From Comamonas sp. GB3 AK4-5 (GTDB lineage: Bacteria; Pseudomonadota; Gammaproteobacteria; Burkholderiales; Burkholderiaceae_C), in assembly GCF_041320665.1 (NCBI RefSeq), contig NZ_CP166730.1, positions 4,650,001 to 4,714,000 on the forward strand: 64,000 nt of DNA, given 5' to 3'. This document shows, one piece after another, positions 32,765 to 41,593 of the stretch; positions within the stretch are counted from its first letter, which is position 1; each line of letters starts with the position of its first letter. The notes under the pieces were generated by a model that was not told the DNA's origin, made no database searches, and worked only from the letters and a program-made list of their open reading frames with translations. The position numbers and the translations under genes were made by a program.

Positions 32765-33934
32765 CTACATCACCAGCACGGTTCCCGCTGACTCGGCGCA
32801 TGCCAATTGACAACCATTGCGGCCCTGAGCCTTGGCGCGGTAGAGGGCAGCATCGGCCAAGGCCACCAGATCGGCCGGCGCAGCACGGCTGGCCGAACCG
32901 CCCGGTGGCACCAGGCTGGCGGCTCCGGCGCTCACGGTCACATGGGGCCATACCGACGAAGCCCCGTGCACCAGTTCCAGCGCACGCACATTGCGCACCA
33001 TCTGCCTGGCCACCGCCAATGCGCCATCGGCGTCGGTATCGGGCAGTATCACCGCCAGCTCTTCCCCGCCATAACGCGCCACCAGATCGGTCACGCGGAG
33101 CACGCTGGTACGCAGCGCCTCGGCCACGGCCTGCAGGCAGCGGTCGCCCTGCTGGTGACCATGGTGGTCGTTGTAGCGTTTGAAGTGGTCCACATCGACC
33201 ATGATCAGGCCCACCGGCCGGCCGCTGCGCCCGGCCTGCGCACAGGCCTGCAGCAAACGCTCGTCGAAATAGGCGCGGTTGGCGATCTGCAGCAATCCAT
33301 CGGTGCGGGACATGGACTCCAGCCGGGCATTGACCTGCTCCAGCTCCTGCGTGCGCTGCGCCACACGCTCCTCCAGATGCAAATTGGCTTCAGCCAGCTG
33401 CATGTTCTGTTGCGACAGCACGTTGTAGAGCTTGCCAATCATCTTCAGCAGCGCTTGCGTGCTGTTGTCATGGTTCTCGCGCTCCAGGTCGAAAGCCTGA
33501 GTGGGTGGCATGCCGGCACGCACACAGGCAATCTGCCGCGCCATGGACTGGTCTATGCCCAGGATATGCAGCCCCAGCCACGAGGTGAGAAAGCCCACCA
33601 GCGTGGTGCCGGGGTCGCTCATGTTCTTGCGCTGGCGCCACAGCAGCGCCACCTGCTCCACAAACTGCTGGTGCAGATGATGGTGGGGCTGTATGTGTCT
33701 ATCGTCCAGCCCATGCTCCTGCATCAGCGCCTCTTCCTCGGCAAAGTGGTATTCGGTATAGGCCAGCAGGCGGCGATAGATGTCTTCCAGCAGAACTTCG
33801 CTGTCGCTGTCCTGGCGAAACAGGGCTGCGCTGAGCTCATTGAACAGGTCCACCAATGCATGATGCTGCGTATCCACCGTATCCAGCTCGGTGATGAAGT
33901 TGTCGTCCCAGACAAAGGTGGTGTCCATGGCCAT
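32765..33934 (-). CDS. bacteriohemerythrin-GGDEF diguanylate cyclase
   Basis: About 389 residues. The N-terminal 140 residues form a hemerythrin domain: iron-binding histidines and acids occur in QHHALVDLFNEL, HFAEEEAL, HHHLHQQF and LHILGID, so it should bind a di-iron centre and oxygen. A short coiled coil (QLAEANLHLEERVAQRTQEL) leads into a GGDEF domain with DHFKRYNDHHGHQQGD and the active-site loop RYGGEELAVILP (GGEEL, compatible with activity). The likely output is c-di-GMP made in response to oxygen. ATG codons at 33934 and 33928 and a TTG at 33952 all lack a ribosome binding site. Confidence 0.88.
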   Translation of the reverse strand: MAMDTTFVWDDNFITELDTVDTQHHALVDLFNELSAALFRQDSDSEVLLEDIYRRLLAYTEYHFAEEEALMQEHGLDDRHIQPHHHLHQQFVEQVALLWRQRKNMSDPGTTLVGFLTSWLGLHILGIDQSMARQIACVRAGMPPTQAFDLERENHDNSTQALLKMIGKLYNVLSQQNMQLAEANLHLEERVAQRTQELEQVNARLESMSRTDGLLQIANRAYFDERLLQACAQAGRSGRPVGLIMVDVDHFKRYNDHHGHQQGDRCLQAVAEALRTSVLRVTDLVARYGGEELAVILPDTDADGALAVARQMVRNVRALELVHGASSVWPHVTVSAGAASLVPPGGSASRAAPADLVALADAALYRAKAQGRNGCQLACAESAGTVLVM

Positions 33935-34158
33935 GCGCCGCACTTGTTTCAATAAGTAACCAACAAGTCTATCTGCGCGCCCACCATCACATGCTGATGC
34001 TGCGCAAAAAGCAGGCGGAAGATGACCCTGGCAGCATGATCAGCACCACGCTTTCAGGGTAATTCCCAGGTGTTTCAGCGCCGCCACTGCACGGATTTGC
34101 GACAATCTGTTTTTCGGTTTCGACCTTGGAACGGGCTTGTCAAGCCCTCAAGAACAGC

Positions 34159-35247
34159 ATGTCTTTCAGTCCCCGCGCCCATACCCTCAGTGATTTCGAC
34201 TTTGCTCTGCCCGAGCATCTGATTGCCCAACACCCTGCCGCCGAGCGCAGTGCCTCGCGCCTGCTGGATGGCCGCCAGCAGCCTTTTGTGGACCGCGTGT
34301 TCAAAGAGCTGCCAGAGCTGCTGCACGAAGGCGATCTACTGGTCTTCAACGACACCAAGGTCGTCAAGGCCCGCGTGTTTGGAGAGAAGGCCAGCGGCGG
34401 AAAGCTGGAGCTGCTGATCGAGCGCGTGCTCGAAGGCAACGAGGTTGTGGCCCATATGAAGGTCAGCAAAAAACCACTGCCCGGAGCCAAGGTGCATCTG
34501 CACGGCGGCAAGGGCCGTGGCGGTTTTGACGGCGTGCTGCTGGGCCGCTGGCCCGATGAAAGCGGCCCGCTGTTTCGCTTTGCCCTGGAAGGTGAACAGG
34601 GCCAAACCCCATGGGAGCTGATGGAGCAGTTCGGCCATCTGCCGCTGCCGCCCTATATCGCCCGCAACCAGAACAGTGACGAGGACCCGGACGAAGCCGA
34701 GGACACCGAGCGCTACCAGACCGTATTCGCCAGCCACCCCGGCGCCGTGGCAGCCCCCACCGCCGCCCTGCACTTTGATGCACAGGTGCTGGCCGCGCTG
34801 AAAGAAAAAGGCGTGGAAACCGCTGCCGTCACGCTGCATGTGGGCGCGGGCACCTTCCAGCCTGTGAAGGTGGAAAACATTGCAGAGCACCAGATGCACA
34901 GCGAGCGGTACAACATTCCGCTGACCACCCTGGCCGCTCTCGAGCGCTGCCGCCAGCGGCGCGGCCGCATTGTGGCCGTGGGTACCACCAGCGTGCGCAC
35001 CCTGGAATCCTGGGCGCGGACCGGGCAGATCTCGGGCGACACCAATATCTTCATCACCCCCGGTTTTGAATTCCGCGTCGTGGACTGCCTGGTCACCAAC
35101 TTCCACCTGCCCAAAAGCACGCTGATGATGCTGGTCAGTGCCTTTGCAGGCTACAAGCACATCACGGAGCTCTACCAGCACGCGGTGCAAAACGAATACC
35201 GCTTCTTCAGCTACGGCGACTCCATGTTGCTGGAGAGACGCCGCTGA
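34159..35247 (+). CDS. queA: S-adenosylmethionine:tRNA ribosyltransferase-isomerase
   Basis: QueA (362 residues) transfers the ribosyl part of AdoMet to preQ1 in tRNA, giving epoxyqueuosine. Signature regions are [48 protein letters not shown] and [19 protein letters not shown], all intact. The ATG at 34159 restores the normal N-terminus. It is the last housekeeping gene before the insertion-sequence island; its usual neighbour tgt is not in the window. Confidence 0.95.
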   Translation: MSFSPRAHTLSDFDFALPEHLIAQHPAAERSASRLLDGRQQPFVDRVFKELPELLHEGDLLVFNDTKVVKARVFGEKASGGKLELLIERVLEGNEVVAHMKVSKKPLPGAKVHLHGGKGRGGFDGVLLGRWPDESGPLFRFALEGEQGQTPWELMEQFGHLPLPPYIARNQNSDEDPDEAEDTERYQTVFASHPGAVAAPTAALHFDAQVLAALKEKGVETAAVTLHVGAGTFQPVKVENIAEHQMHSERYNIPLTTLAALERCRQRRGRIVAVGTTSVRTLESWARTGQISGDTNIFITPGFEFRVVDCLVTNFHLPKSTLMMLVSAFAGYKHITELYQHAVQNEYRFFSYGDSMLLERRR

Positions 35248-35312
35248 GGCCTTTCAAACTCCATTAAAAACGGAAGCAGCCAACGCTTTAATAAGCATCG
35301 CATCCCGGACGA

Positions 35313-36344
35313 GGCGCTGTTGCACAAATCCGCTGAGGCCAAGCCTCCCCCAACCCCAGGCGTAGCTATGCCACAGCGGTCGTCTGCGGACGGCCCAGCT
35401 CTATGAATCGATTGAGGATGGCGCATCGAATGTGCAGTTCGTTGACTTGGCGCTCGAACGTTCTGGACATCACCCGCTCGCCCAGCCGTTTGATGCAGTT
35501 CATCTTGGTCTCTACCAGACTGCGTCGGTGATAGCCGCTCCAGCATTTCCAGATCTTGCGCCCCAGTCGCCTGCATGCGGCGATAGCCGCATTGCGCAAC
35601 GCAAAGGCATCGCCTGTGCGATCCGGGCATTCTTTCTCGGGGGAATGATAGGGATGGCGCTGCGCTCTATCACGGTGGCATATACAGTCTGCGTGTCATA
35701 AGCGCCGTCACCCGTGAGGCTCAGCAAGGGTTCCTCGGCAGGAAGCTGTGCCAGCAACTCAGGCACGACAGCAGCATCACTGACATCGTTGGTTGTGACG
35801 CAGATAGCCCGCACCTGCAGTGTCTGGGCATTCGATGCCGATGTGCAGCTTGCTCCATTGGCGTCGGCGTTCAGCACCGTGTTTTTTGCATTTCCATTCG
35901 CCTTCCCCCAGGAACTTGATGCCTGTAGAGTCGAGCAGCAAATGCAACCCGCCGGAGCTGGGTTGGTACGGAACCTGCACATCCAGGCTGCGCTGCCTGC
36001 GGCACAGCGTGCTGAAGTCTGGCACAGGCCAATGCAGGCCTGACAGGGTGAGCAAGGGCTGCACGAAGCCGGTGGTTTGCCGCAAAGCCAAGCCAAATAG
36101 GTTCTTGATAGTCAGGCAGAACTGGATGGCAGCATCCGAGAACTTCGGGCTTCGCCCGCGTTTGCCGCTGGCTGCGGCAAACCAGCCCATGCGTCTGTCA
36201 AACCAGACCGCCAGCGATCCGCGTGCCTTGAGCGCTGCGTTGTACTGCGCCCAGTTGGTGGTGCGATATCGGGGCTTGGTCTGAAGGGGCTTGCTCATCT
36301 CCCAAGCCTACCTGCTGCCAAGAGATGATTTGTGCAACAGCGCC
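35313..36344 (-). mobile_element. IS5-family (IS903-like) insertion sequence, 1032 bp, inactive
   Basis: The ends are perfect 18-bp inverted repeats, GGCGCTGTTGCACAAATC, at 35313-35330 and 36327-36344. Size, ends and transposase match the IS903 group of the IS5 family. That group normally makes a 9-bp target duplication, but the flanks (CCCGGACGA on the left, GCTCAAAAC on the right) do not match. The element has therefore been involved in a deletion or recombination after insertion. Its transposase is frameshifted. Confidence 0.9.
35366..36298 (-). pseudogene. IS903-type transposase with two compensating frameshifts
   Basis: The 311-codon gene begins MSKPLQTKPRYRTTNW and shows the DDE-type segments LLLDSTGIKFLGEGEWKCKK, SLTGDGAYDTQ and SGYHRRSLVETKMNC. 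Near 35860 the frame shifts by one extra base (HIGIE then AQTLQVRA in another frame). Near 35620 it shifts back, after IPPRKNAR and before NAAIAACRRLGRK. The protein is therefore broken into three pieces and the element should be unable to transpose by itself. Confidence 0.88.
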
Positions 36345-36452
36345 GCTCAAAACATGGGTTACAAATAAAATACCGATATTGCAAATCAATGTAAAGTGGC
36401 ACAAAGAAGCAAGATGAAATGCTAGATTCGATACATTTCGTTCTGGTATTCC

Positions 36453-37355
36453 ATGCTCATGCCACCCAGCACACCCGCAGTCATAGCCCCTTCCCCAGCC
36501 GCAGCAGAAAACACGGATGAGATTGACCTGCTGGATCTCTTGATCGTGCTGGCCGAACACATCAAGCTGCTCACCATTGCCCCTCTGGTCATAGGCCTCT
36601 CCTGCTTGCTGGTGAGTCTGTGGTTGCCAAAAAGCTTTGAGAGCGTTTCCATGCTGGATGCAGACAAATCCGGCATCCGCATTTCTCCCTCTGCCATCAT
36701 CAGCCTGAGCAATTCGGCCGATTTTCTGGACAGTGTTGCACTCGATTTGGGCATTGCCAAAGACCAGTCAAAGGCTGCACGGCACCAGTTGATGTCCCAA
36801 TTGGTGCACGCCAGCACAGGGCGCCAAGACAAGCTGGTCACCTTGCGAACTTTCGGCCCATCACCCGAGCAGGCGCAACAACTCAATGCAGCGGTTTGGC
36901 TCCATCTGCGCCCACTCTCTGTTCCCCGTGGAGACGAGCTGCGCAGGCTACAAGGACTTTTGCAGACCGAGCAAGATCGCCTGGCCGAGGGCAATCAGCT
37001 GGAACAAACCATCACCCAACAGCTGCAAAAAGGCCGTGTCACCGACCAGATGGCCAGGCTGTATGGTGAGCTGCTGGATGCCAACAGCAATCGCATGCGG
37101 GCCATTGTCACGCTGCAAACCCAAATGGAGGGGCTGACCGATGAGGACATGGTGCAAACGCCCACGCTGCCCGAGCACTCCATAAAACCCAAGCCTCTGC
37201 TGATTGTCAGCATTGCCACATTGGCCAGCGCCATGTTGCTACTGCTTTTCGTCCTGACCCGCCATGCCATGCAAAGCAATTGGCAGCGACCGGAGCAAGC
37301 CCAAAAAGTCACACGTCTGCGCGCCGCTTTCGGCCGATCTGACAGCAAGCGCTAA
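36453..37355 (+). CDS. Wzz-type polysaccharide chain-length determinant protein
   Basis: 300 residues with the architecture of polysaccharide co-polymerases: a short cytoplasmic start, a membrane helix (about 40-60), a long periplasmic part rich in glutamine with coiled-coil character, and a second helix (about 250-272). The proline-rich stretch before the second helix (PEHSIKPKPLLI) fits the Wzz pattern. Such proteins set the length of O-antigen or capsule chains. No glycosyltransferases are nearby. Its TAA stop codon is the target duplication of the insertion sequence that follows. Confidence 0.75.
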   Translation: MLMPPSTPAVIAPSPAAAENTDEIDLLDLLIVLAEHIKLLTIAPLVIGLSCLLVSLWLPKSFESVSMLDADKSGIRISPSAIISLSNSADFLDSVALDLGIAKDQSKAARHQLMSQLVHASTGRQDKLVTLRTFGPSPEQAQQLNAAVWLHLRPLSVPRGDELRRLQGLLQTEQDRLAEGNQLEQTITQQLQKGRVTDQMARLYGELLDANSNRMRAIVTLQTQMEGLTDEDMVQTPTLPEHSIKPKPLLIVSIATLASAMLLLLFVLTRHAMQSNWQRPEQAQKVTRLRAAFGRSDSKR

Positions 37356-38179
37356 GAACGTGTTCAAAGTCTCCTGAGCAAGGACCCCAAGAACGCCAGA
37401 TGGACGAACTGCAAGCTGGTGTTGAGCCAACGCTCGCAGTTTTTCCACAACCTCCTGTTCTTCTCCAGCCAGGCGAAGCTGCGCTCCACTACCCAGCGCT
37501 TGGGCATGACCTTGAAGCTGTGCATCTCGCTTCTCTTGGCGATTTGCACCGTCACGTGCTCGCCCAGAATCTCTTGTACGCCCTGCGCAAAGGGCTGACC
37601 CACGTAGCCGCTGTCGCACAACACGCCTTGCACCCGCCCCAGCGTCCGCTTACAGCGCTGCAGGGCACCTTTGCGGTCCGTTACCTCAGCCGTGGTCACC
37701 GCAATGGCATGTGGCAGCCCCTGGGTGTCCACCGCAATGTGCCGCTTGATCCCACAGACCTTGTCATAGCCCTTCAGCCCCACCGTGTCCCTGTTCTTCA
37801 CGCTCTGCGCGTCGATGATCAAGAACGCGCTGCATGCGTTGCGCCCCAGTTTCTCGCGGGCCGCGCCAACCTGATTTTTTTAAAGCCTGCTCCAGCAGGC
37901 TGCCTTCCTCGCGGGGCTCGCTCCAGATCGCCCAGTACGAATGCACCGTGCGCCACTTGGGAAAGTCGCTGGGCAGCGCTCGCCACTGGCAGCCCGTGCG
38001 CAGCAGATACAGCACGGCGCAGAACACCTCGTAAAGCTCCACCTTGCGTGGGGCCGTCCTTTTGCGCGCACTCTCCAGCATTGGCCGGATCACTTCGAAC
38101 TGCTCGCGCTTGATATCGCTGGGGTAGCCTTTTCTCATCCTGCGAGCTTCTCACATCTGGCGAGACTTTGAACACGCTC
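37356..38179 (-). mobile_element. IS5-family insertion sequence, 824 bp, with TAA target duplication
   Basis: Ends are 18-bp inverted repeats with one mismatch: GAACGTGTTCAAAGTCTC on the left and GAGCGTGTTCAAAGTCTC on the right. TAA stands on both sides (37353-37355 and 38180-38182), the 3-bp duplication usual for the IS427-like group. The left TAA is the stop codon of the preceding gene. A lone copy of this left end lies at 53389-53408. Confidence 0.88.
37364..38138 (-). CDS. IS5-family transposase, orfA and orfB joined by -1 frameshift
   Basis: orfA starts at 38138 (MRKGYPSDIKREQFEVI) and in its own frame would end at 37764. orfB, which carries IIDAQSVKNRDTVG, DSGYVGQPF and RWVVERSFAWLEKNRR (the DDE-type catalytic segments), is in the -1 frame and ends at 37364. 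The overlap contains T TTA AAA (37878-37884) and a run of seven A, a classic slippery site, so a fused transposase of about 258 residues is expected. Both halves are undamaged, so the element may be active. Confidence 0.85.
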
Positions 38180-38182
38180 TAA

Positions 38183-39055
38183 GAACGGCTAACAAAAGCC
38201 TGTCATCACCAAGGGCAGGCTGTGCGTTTGATAGTGCATGGGAAGAAAGAGAAACAAGGAAGTTGGCGCGGCGCTGTACAAAAGGATCGAGCCGTTGCTA
38301 CCCTTCGTGAAGCTATCGCCCAAGGGAGGCAGACCACGACTGAGTGACGAGTTGGCCTTGAATGGCATCCTTTTTGTGCTGCGCACTGGCATCCCTTGGG
38401 AAGAACTTCCGCAGGAGCTGGGCTTCGGCAGTGGCATGACGTGCTGGAGGTGGCTGCGAGACTGGCAAGCTGCGGGCGTTTGGCACAGCCTGCATCTGCA
38501 GTTGCTGAGCGAACTGCGCAACGCCGACAAGCTCGACTTCAGCCGAGTCAGCGTGGATGGGGCCAGCGTGCCCAGCCCCCGGGGGGCCCGTACACGGGGC
38601 CCAACCCCACGGATCGGAGCAAACTCGGCAGCAAGCGCCATCTCATCACGGATCGCCAAGGCATCCCATTGATCTTCTGCGTGACCGGGGCCAACCGTCA
38701 TGACTCGGTGGTCTTCGAGGAATTGGTTGACGCTCTGCCGGCTGTGGGCGGCAAGCAGGGCAGGCCGCGCAGGTGTCCAGACAAGCTGCATGCGGACAAG
38801 GGCTATGACTATGCGAGGTGCCGCGCCCACCTCAAGCGCCGCGGAATCAAGAATCGCATCGCACGCAGGGGGATCGAGCGTAATGACCGTCTCAGGCGCC
38901 ACCGCTGGGCGGTCGAACGCACTCACTCTTGGCTGGCCACCTTCGGCAAGCTGCGTACCCGTTTCGAGCGTCGCATCGACGTTCATCTGGCCCTGCTTTC
39001 CCTGGGGTGCGGTGTCATATGCGCTCGCAACCTGCCTGTGTTTTATTAGCCGCTC
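38183..39055 (+). mobile_element. second IS5-family insertion sequence, 873 bp, stacked on the same TAA
   Basis: Imperfect inverted ends GAACGGCTAACAAAA (left) and GAGCGGCTAATAAAA (right, complement). TAA flanks both sides (38180-38182 and 39056-39058). The left TAA is also the right duplication of the neighbouring element, so the two insertions used the same trinucleotide one after the other. This element differs in sequence from the first and is oriented the other way. Confidence 0.85.
38238..39049 (+). CDS. IS5-family transposase, orfA and orfB in different frames
   Basis: orfA starts at 38238 (MGRKRNKEVGAALYKRIEPL) and runs to 38672 in its own frame. The sequence with GSKRHLITDRQG, DKGYDYARCRAHL and RWAVERTHSWLATFGKL lies in the -1 frame and ends at 39049. 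The switch occurs near 38576-38586 at a run of five C and six G, a possible slippery site. Joined, the protein is about 270 residues and carries the expected DDE-type catalytic segments. If no frameshifting occurs there, the element is simply broken. Confidence 0.78.
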
Positions 39056-39286
39056 TAAATGCGGCCAACACCTCTCGGCGAATCGCAGGTTTGTGTTTAA
39101 AACCAAGCTGCGAAATTTCGGGCCGAGAGCTGAATAAGCATCCCTCAATATGGGGAGTGCATATTTTCTGCATTGTGTGACTTCTGAACCGATAGTCAAA
39201 AGCTTTCCTTAAGTGGCACCGACGTAATTCATCAGACTGGTTGGGTCTTCGCGAAGCCTGGCAAACCATATAAACTTGGCAGGTTT

Positions 39287-40363
39287 TTGGCCTTTATCCG
39301 GGTTTTATCCTTCGTGCGTACTGACAATTCTTTACTTTCTCATGCTTTTGTTTTTTTCAAACGCCAGAGACTCTTAATAGGCGGAACATTTTTTGCTGGC
39401 TTGCTCATTTCTGCAGCCAGCGTTGCAATGCGCCAGCCTCTATATGAGGTTCGAGCCTATTTGGATGCACCCTATAACAATGAATTGATCCAGCTCAACC
39501 AAGGACGCTCTCCAGACTCTGGGCTGGAGCCATTCACTCCTGAGCAGGTCTATACCTATTTCACACGCCGCCTGCTGAGCGACGAGGCTCTACAGCGCTT
39601 CTTTGCCGAGACCTATTTGCCAGCTCAAGCACAGCGACCGGCTTCAGCTGCTGCTGAACAAGCGCTTTTTTCTGGCATGAAGCACCATGTTTTGCGCATG
39701 ACACCTCCGCCACCCAAAGGGCGGATGCTATACAGCATCCAGGTCGTTGCGCCCACGGGGAGTCAAGCAGCACAGTGGGCAACGGACTTTCTGACACAAG
39801 TGGAGCAGGATGCCAAAACAGCCTTGCTTACCGACTCGGAAAAATCGGTCTCCTTGCTCATACACAATACGGAGCAAGACTGGCAGGAGCGTTTGCGGGT
39901 CTCACAAACCATGCGTCAAGATCGTCTGGCGCTGTTGGATGAGGCATTGCAGGTGGCCCAGGCCGTGGGCCAGCATGAGCCGCAAATCACGCGCATGCAA
40001 CCACCTCAACAAGACGGTTTGGCCCCCTATATGGATGGTTCGCAACTCTATGCACGTGGCACCAGATCGTTGCAAGCCGAAATTGATGTCCTCAAGCGCC
40101 GAGAGGACGAGGCACCTTTTGTTGACGGATTGCGAGCGGCTGAAGCGCAGCTACGTTTGCTCAAGGAACACCAGGCCGCGGCACGCGACTTTGCCATCAT
40201 CCATATGGATGGTCAGATCATTGCACCGGAGCGTTCAAAATCACCGCAACCATGGCTCATTCTGCTGCTAGGCAGTGTACTGGGGGGACTCCTAGGTGGG
40301 TTGCTAGCACTGTGGCGAGAAGGTGCTCTACAACGACTGCTGGACAACGATGACGGGGAGTGA
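39287..40363 (+). CDS. second Wzz-type chain-length determinant protein, 3' end at an IS
   Basis: About 358 residues with two membrane helices (about 30-50 and 322-343) enclosing a long periplasmic part with coiled-coil segments. ERSKSPQPWLILLLGSVLGG before and in the second helix matches the Wzz proline/glycine pattern. The start is uncertain: TTG at 39287 or GTG at 39314, neither with a good ribosome binding site. The stop codon TGA is the first three bases of the following IS3-family element, so the native C-terminus may have been longer by some residues. GC content is lower than in the flanking housekeeping genes. Confidence 0.72.
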   Translation: MAFIRVLSFVRTDNSLLSHAFVFFKRQRLLIGGTFFAGLLISAASVAMRQPLYEVRAYLDAPYNNELIQLNQGRSPDSGLEPFTPEQVYTYFTRRLLSDEALQRFFAETYLPAQAQRPASAAAEQALFSGMKHHVLRMTPPPPKGRMLYSIQVVAPTGSQAAQWATDFLTQVEQDAKTALLTDSEKSVSLLIHNTEQDWQERLRVSQTMRQDRLALLDEALQVAQAVGQHEPQITRMQPPQQDGLAPYMDGSQLYARGTRSLQAEIDVLKRREDEAPFVDGLRAAEAQLRLLKEHQAAARDFAIIHMDGQIIAPERSKSPQPWLILLLGSVLGGLLGGLLALWREGALQRLLDNDDGE

Positions 40364-40423
40364 ATCGACCAGAGTTTTGTAGATAGTTCAAAGCCTCCTA
40401 TTTCCGTTCCAATAGGAGTCCTT

Positions 40424-40702
40424 ATGAGCAGTCAACGTTACCCCGAAGAATTCAGGATTGAAGCAGCCAAGCAAATCCTGGAACACGGCCACAGCGTGGC
40501 CGATGTCTCACGCCGCCTAGGCGTGAGTGCACATAGCCTGTACAAATGGGTTCGCCAGCAACAAATCCCAGCAGCGCAACGAGCCCAGCAAGTGAGCCAA
40601 AGCGAAGAGCTGCGTCGCCTGAAGTCCGAGCTCAAGCGGGTCACAGAGGAGCGTGACATCCTAAAAAAAGCGGCGGCGTACTTCGCTCGCCAGTCCGACT
40701 GA
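40424..40702 (+). CDS. IS3-family transposase orfA
   Basis: 92 residues: an N-terminal helix-turn-helix (YPEEFRIEAAKQILEHGHSV, then DVSRRLGVSAHSLYKWV) that binds the IS ends, and a C-terminal leucine zipper region (EELRRLKSELKRVTEERDIL). The heptamer A AAA AAG at 40674-40680 near the 3' end is the canonical -1 slippery site producing the OrfAB transposase. Intact. Confidence 0.9.
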   Translation: MSSQRYPEEFRIEAAKQILEHGHSVADVSRRLGVSAHSLYKWVRQQQIPAAQRAQQVSQSEELRRLKSELKRVTEERDILKKAAAYFARQSD

Positions 40703-40743
40703 AGTACGCCTTTATCGCCAGGCATCAGAAGGTCTACAGCGTC

Positions 40744-41574
40744 TTGCGGATGTGTCGCATGCTGCGGCTGCACCCCAGCGGCTACTACACCTGGAAGGCC
40801 AAACCAGAAAGCAAACGTGCGGTTGATGACCGCAGGTTGCTGGGCTTGCTCAAACAGGCTTGGCTGGAGAGCGGCGGCGTTTATGGCTATCGCAAACTGA
40901 CCCTGGATATGCGTGACTTGGGTGAAGGTTGCAGTAGGCATCGCGTTGCCAAGCTATTGCGTCATGAAGGATTGAAGGCACAAAGAGGCTATGGCAAGCG
41001 GCCACGTCCACGGGGCGGTGCTGCAGCCATAGTTGCGCCTAACCTGTTGGAGCAACAGTTCAAAGTCAGTGAACCCAATACCGCCTGGGTCACCGACATC
41101 ACGTATATCGCTACGCACGAGGGCTGGCTGTACTTGGCTGCGGTGATCGACCTGTATTCCCGGCAAGTAGTTGGCTGGTCCACGGGCAGCCGCATTGACA
41201 CCCAGTTGGCTCTTGATGCCTTGCACATGGCTGTCTGGCGGAGAAGGCCCCGCAATACGGTCGTTGTGCATTCCGATCAAGGCTGCCAATTCACCAGCCA
41301 TGAATGGCAGCGCTTCCTCGCAGGCCACAACCTGCAGCCCAGCATGAGCAGGCGAGGCAATTGCCACGACAACGCCGTGGCGGAGAGTTTCTTCCAGTTG
41401 CTCAAGTGTGAGCGCATTCGCAAACACACCTATGCGACAAGGCAAGAAGCGCGCAGCGCAATCTTTGGCTACATCGAGATGTTCTATAACCCCATCCGCA
41501 GACATTCGTCTGCGGATGGCATGTCTCCCGTAGAGTTCGAGAGACGCAATTCCGTGAGGCCGGTAGCTATCTAG
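40744..41574 (+). CDS. IS3-family transposase orfB (DDE integrase domain)
   Basis: 276 residues from a TTG; in practice it is made as the C-terminal part of the OrfAB fusion, and its frame is open further upstream to the slippery site. The retroviral-type integrase core is complete: WVTDITYIATHEGWLYLAAV (first D), VVHSDQGCQFTS (second D) and the glutamate in DNAVAESFFQLLKCERI. The element thus looks capable of transposition. Confidence 0.92.
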   Translation: MRMCRMLRLHPSGYYTWKAKPESKRAVDDRRLLGLLKQAWLESGGVYGYRKLTLDMRDLGEGCSRHRVAKLLRHEGLKAQRGYGKRPRPRGGAAAIVAPNLLEQQFKVSEPNTAWVTDITYIATHEGWLYLAAVIDLYSRQVVGWSTGSRIDTQLALDALHMAVWRRRPRNTVVVHSDQGCQFTSHEWQRFLAGHNLQPSMSRRGNCHDNAVAESFFQLLKCERIRKHTYATRQEARSAIFGYIEMFYNPIRRHSSADGMSPVEFERRNSVRPVAI

Positions 41575-41593
41575 GAAAAGCTGGTCGATTCAC

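Larger units (their letters stand above)
40361..41592 (+). mobile_element. IS3-family insertion sequence, 1232 bp
   Basis: Terminal inverted repeats begin TGAATCGACCAG and end in its complement at 41581-41592. The match extends outward for three more bases on each side (GAG / CTC). No 3-4 bp direct duplication is visible around it. The two-gene organisation with an A-run frameshift site is standard for IS3. Confidence 0.88.

Noticed and set aside
35211..35630. 139-codon open frame at the left end of the IS903-type element
   Set aside because: It is out of frame with the transposase pieces and runs through the IS end. The transposase segment here is in another frame.
40361..41592. Target duplication GAG/CTC around the IS3-family element
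   Set aside because: The flanking triplets are complementary, not direct copies. They extend the inverted repeat and do not represent a duplication.
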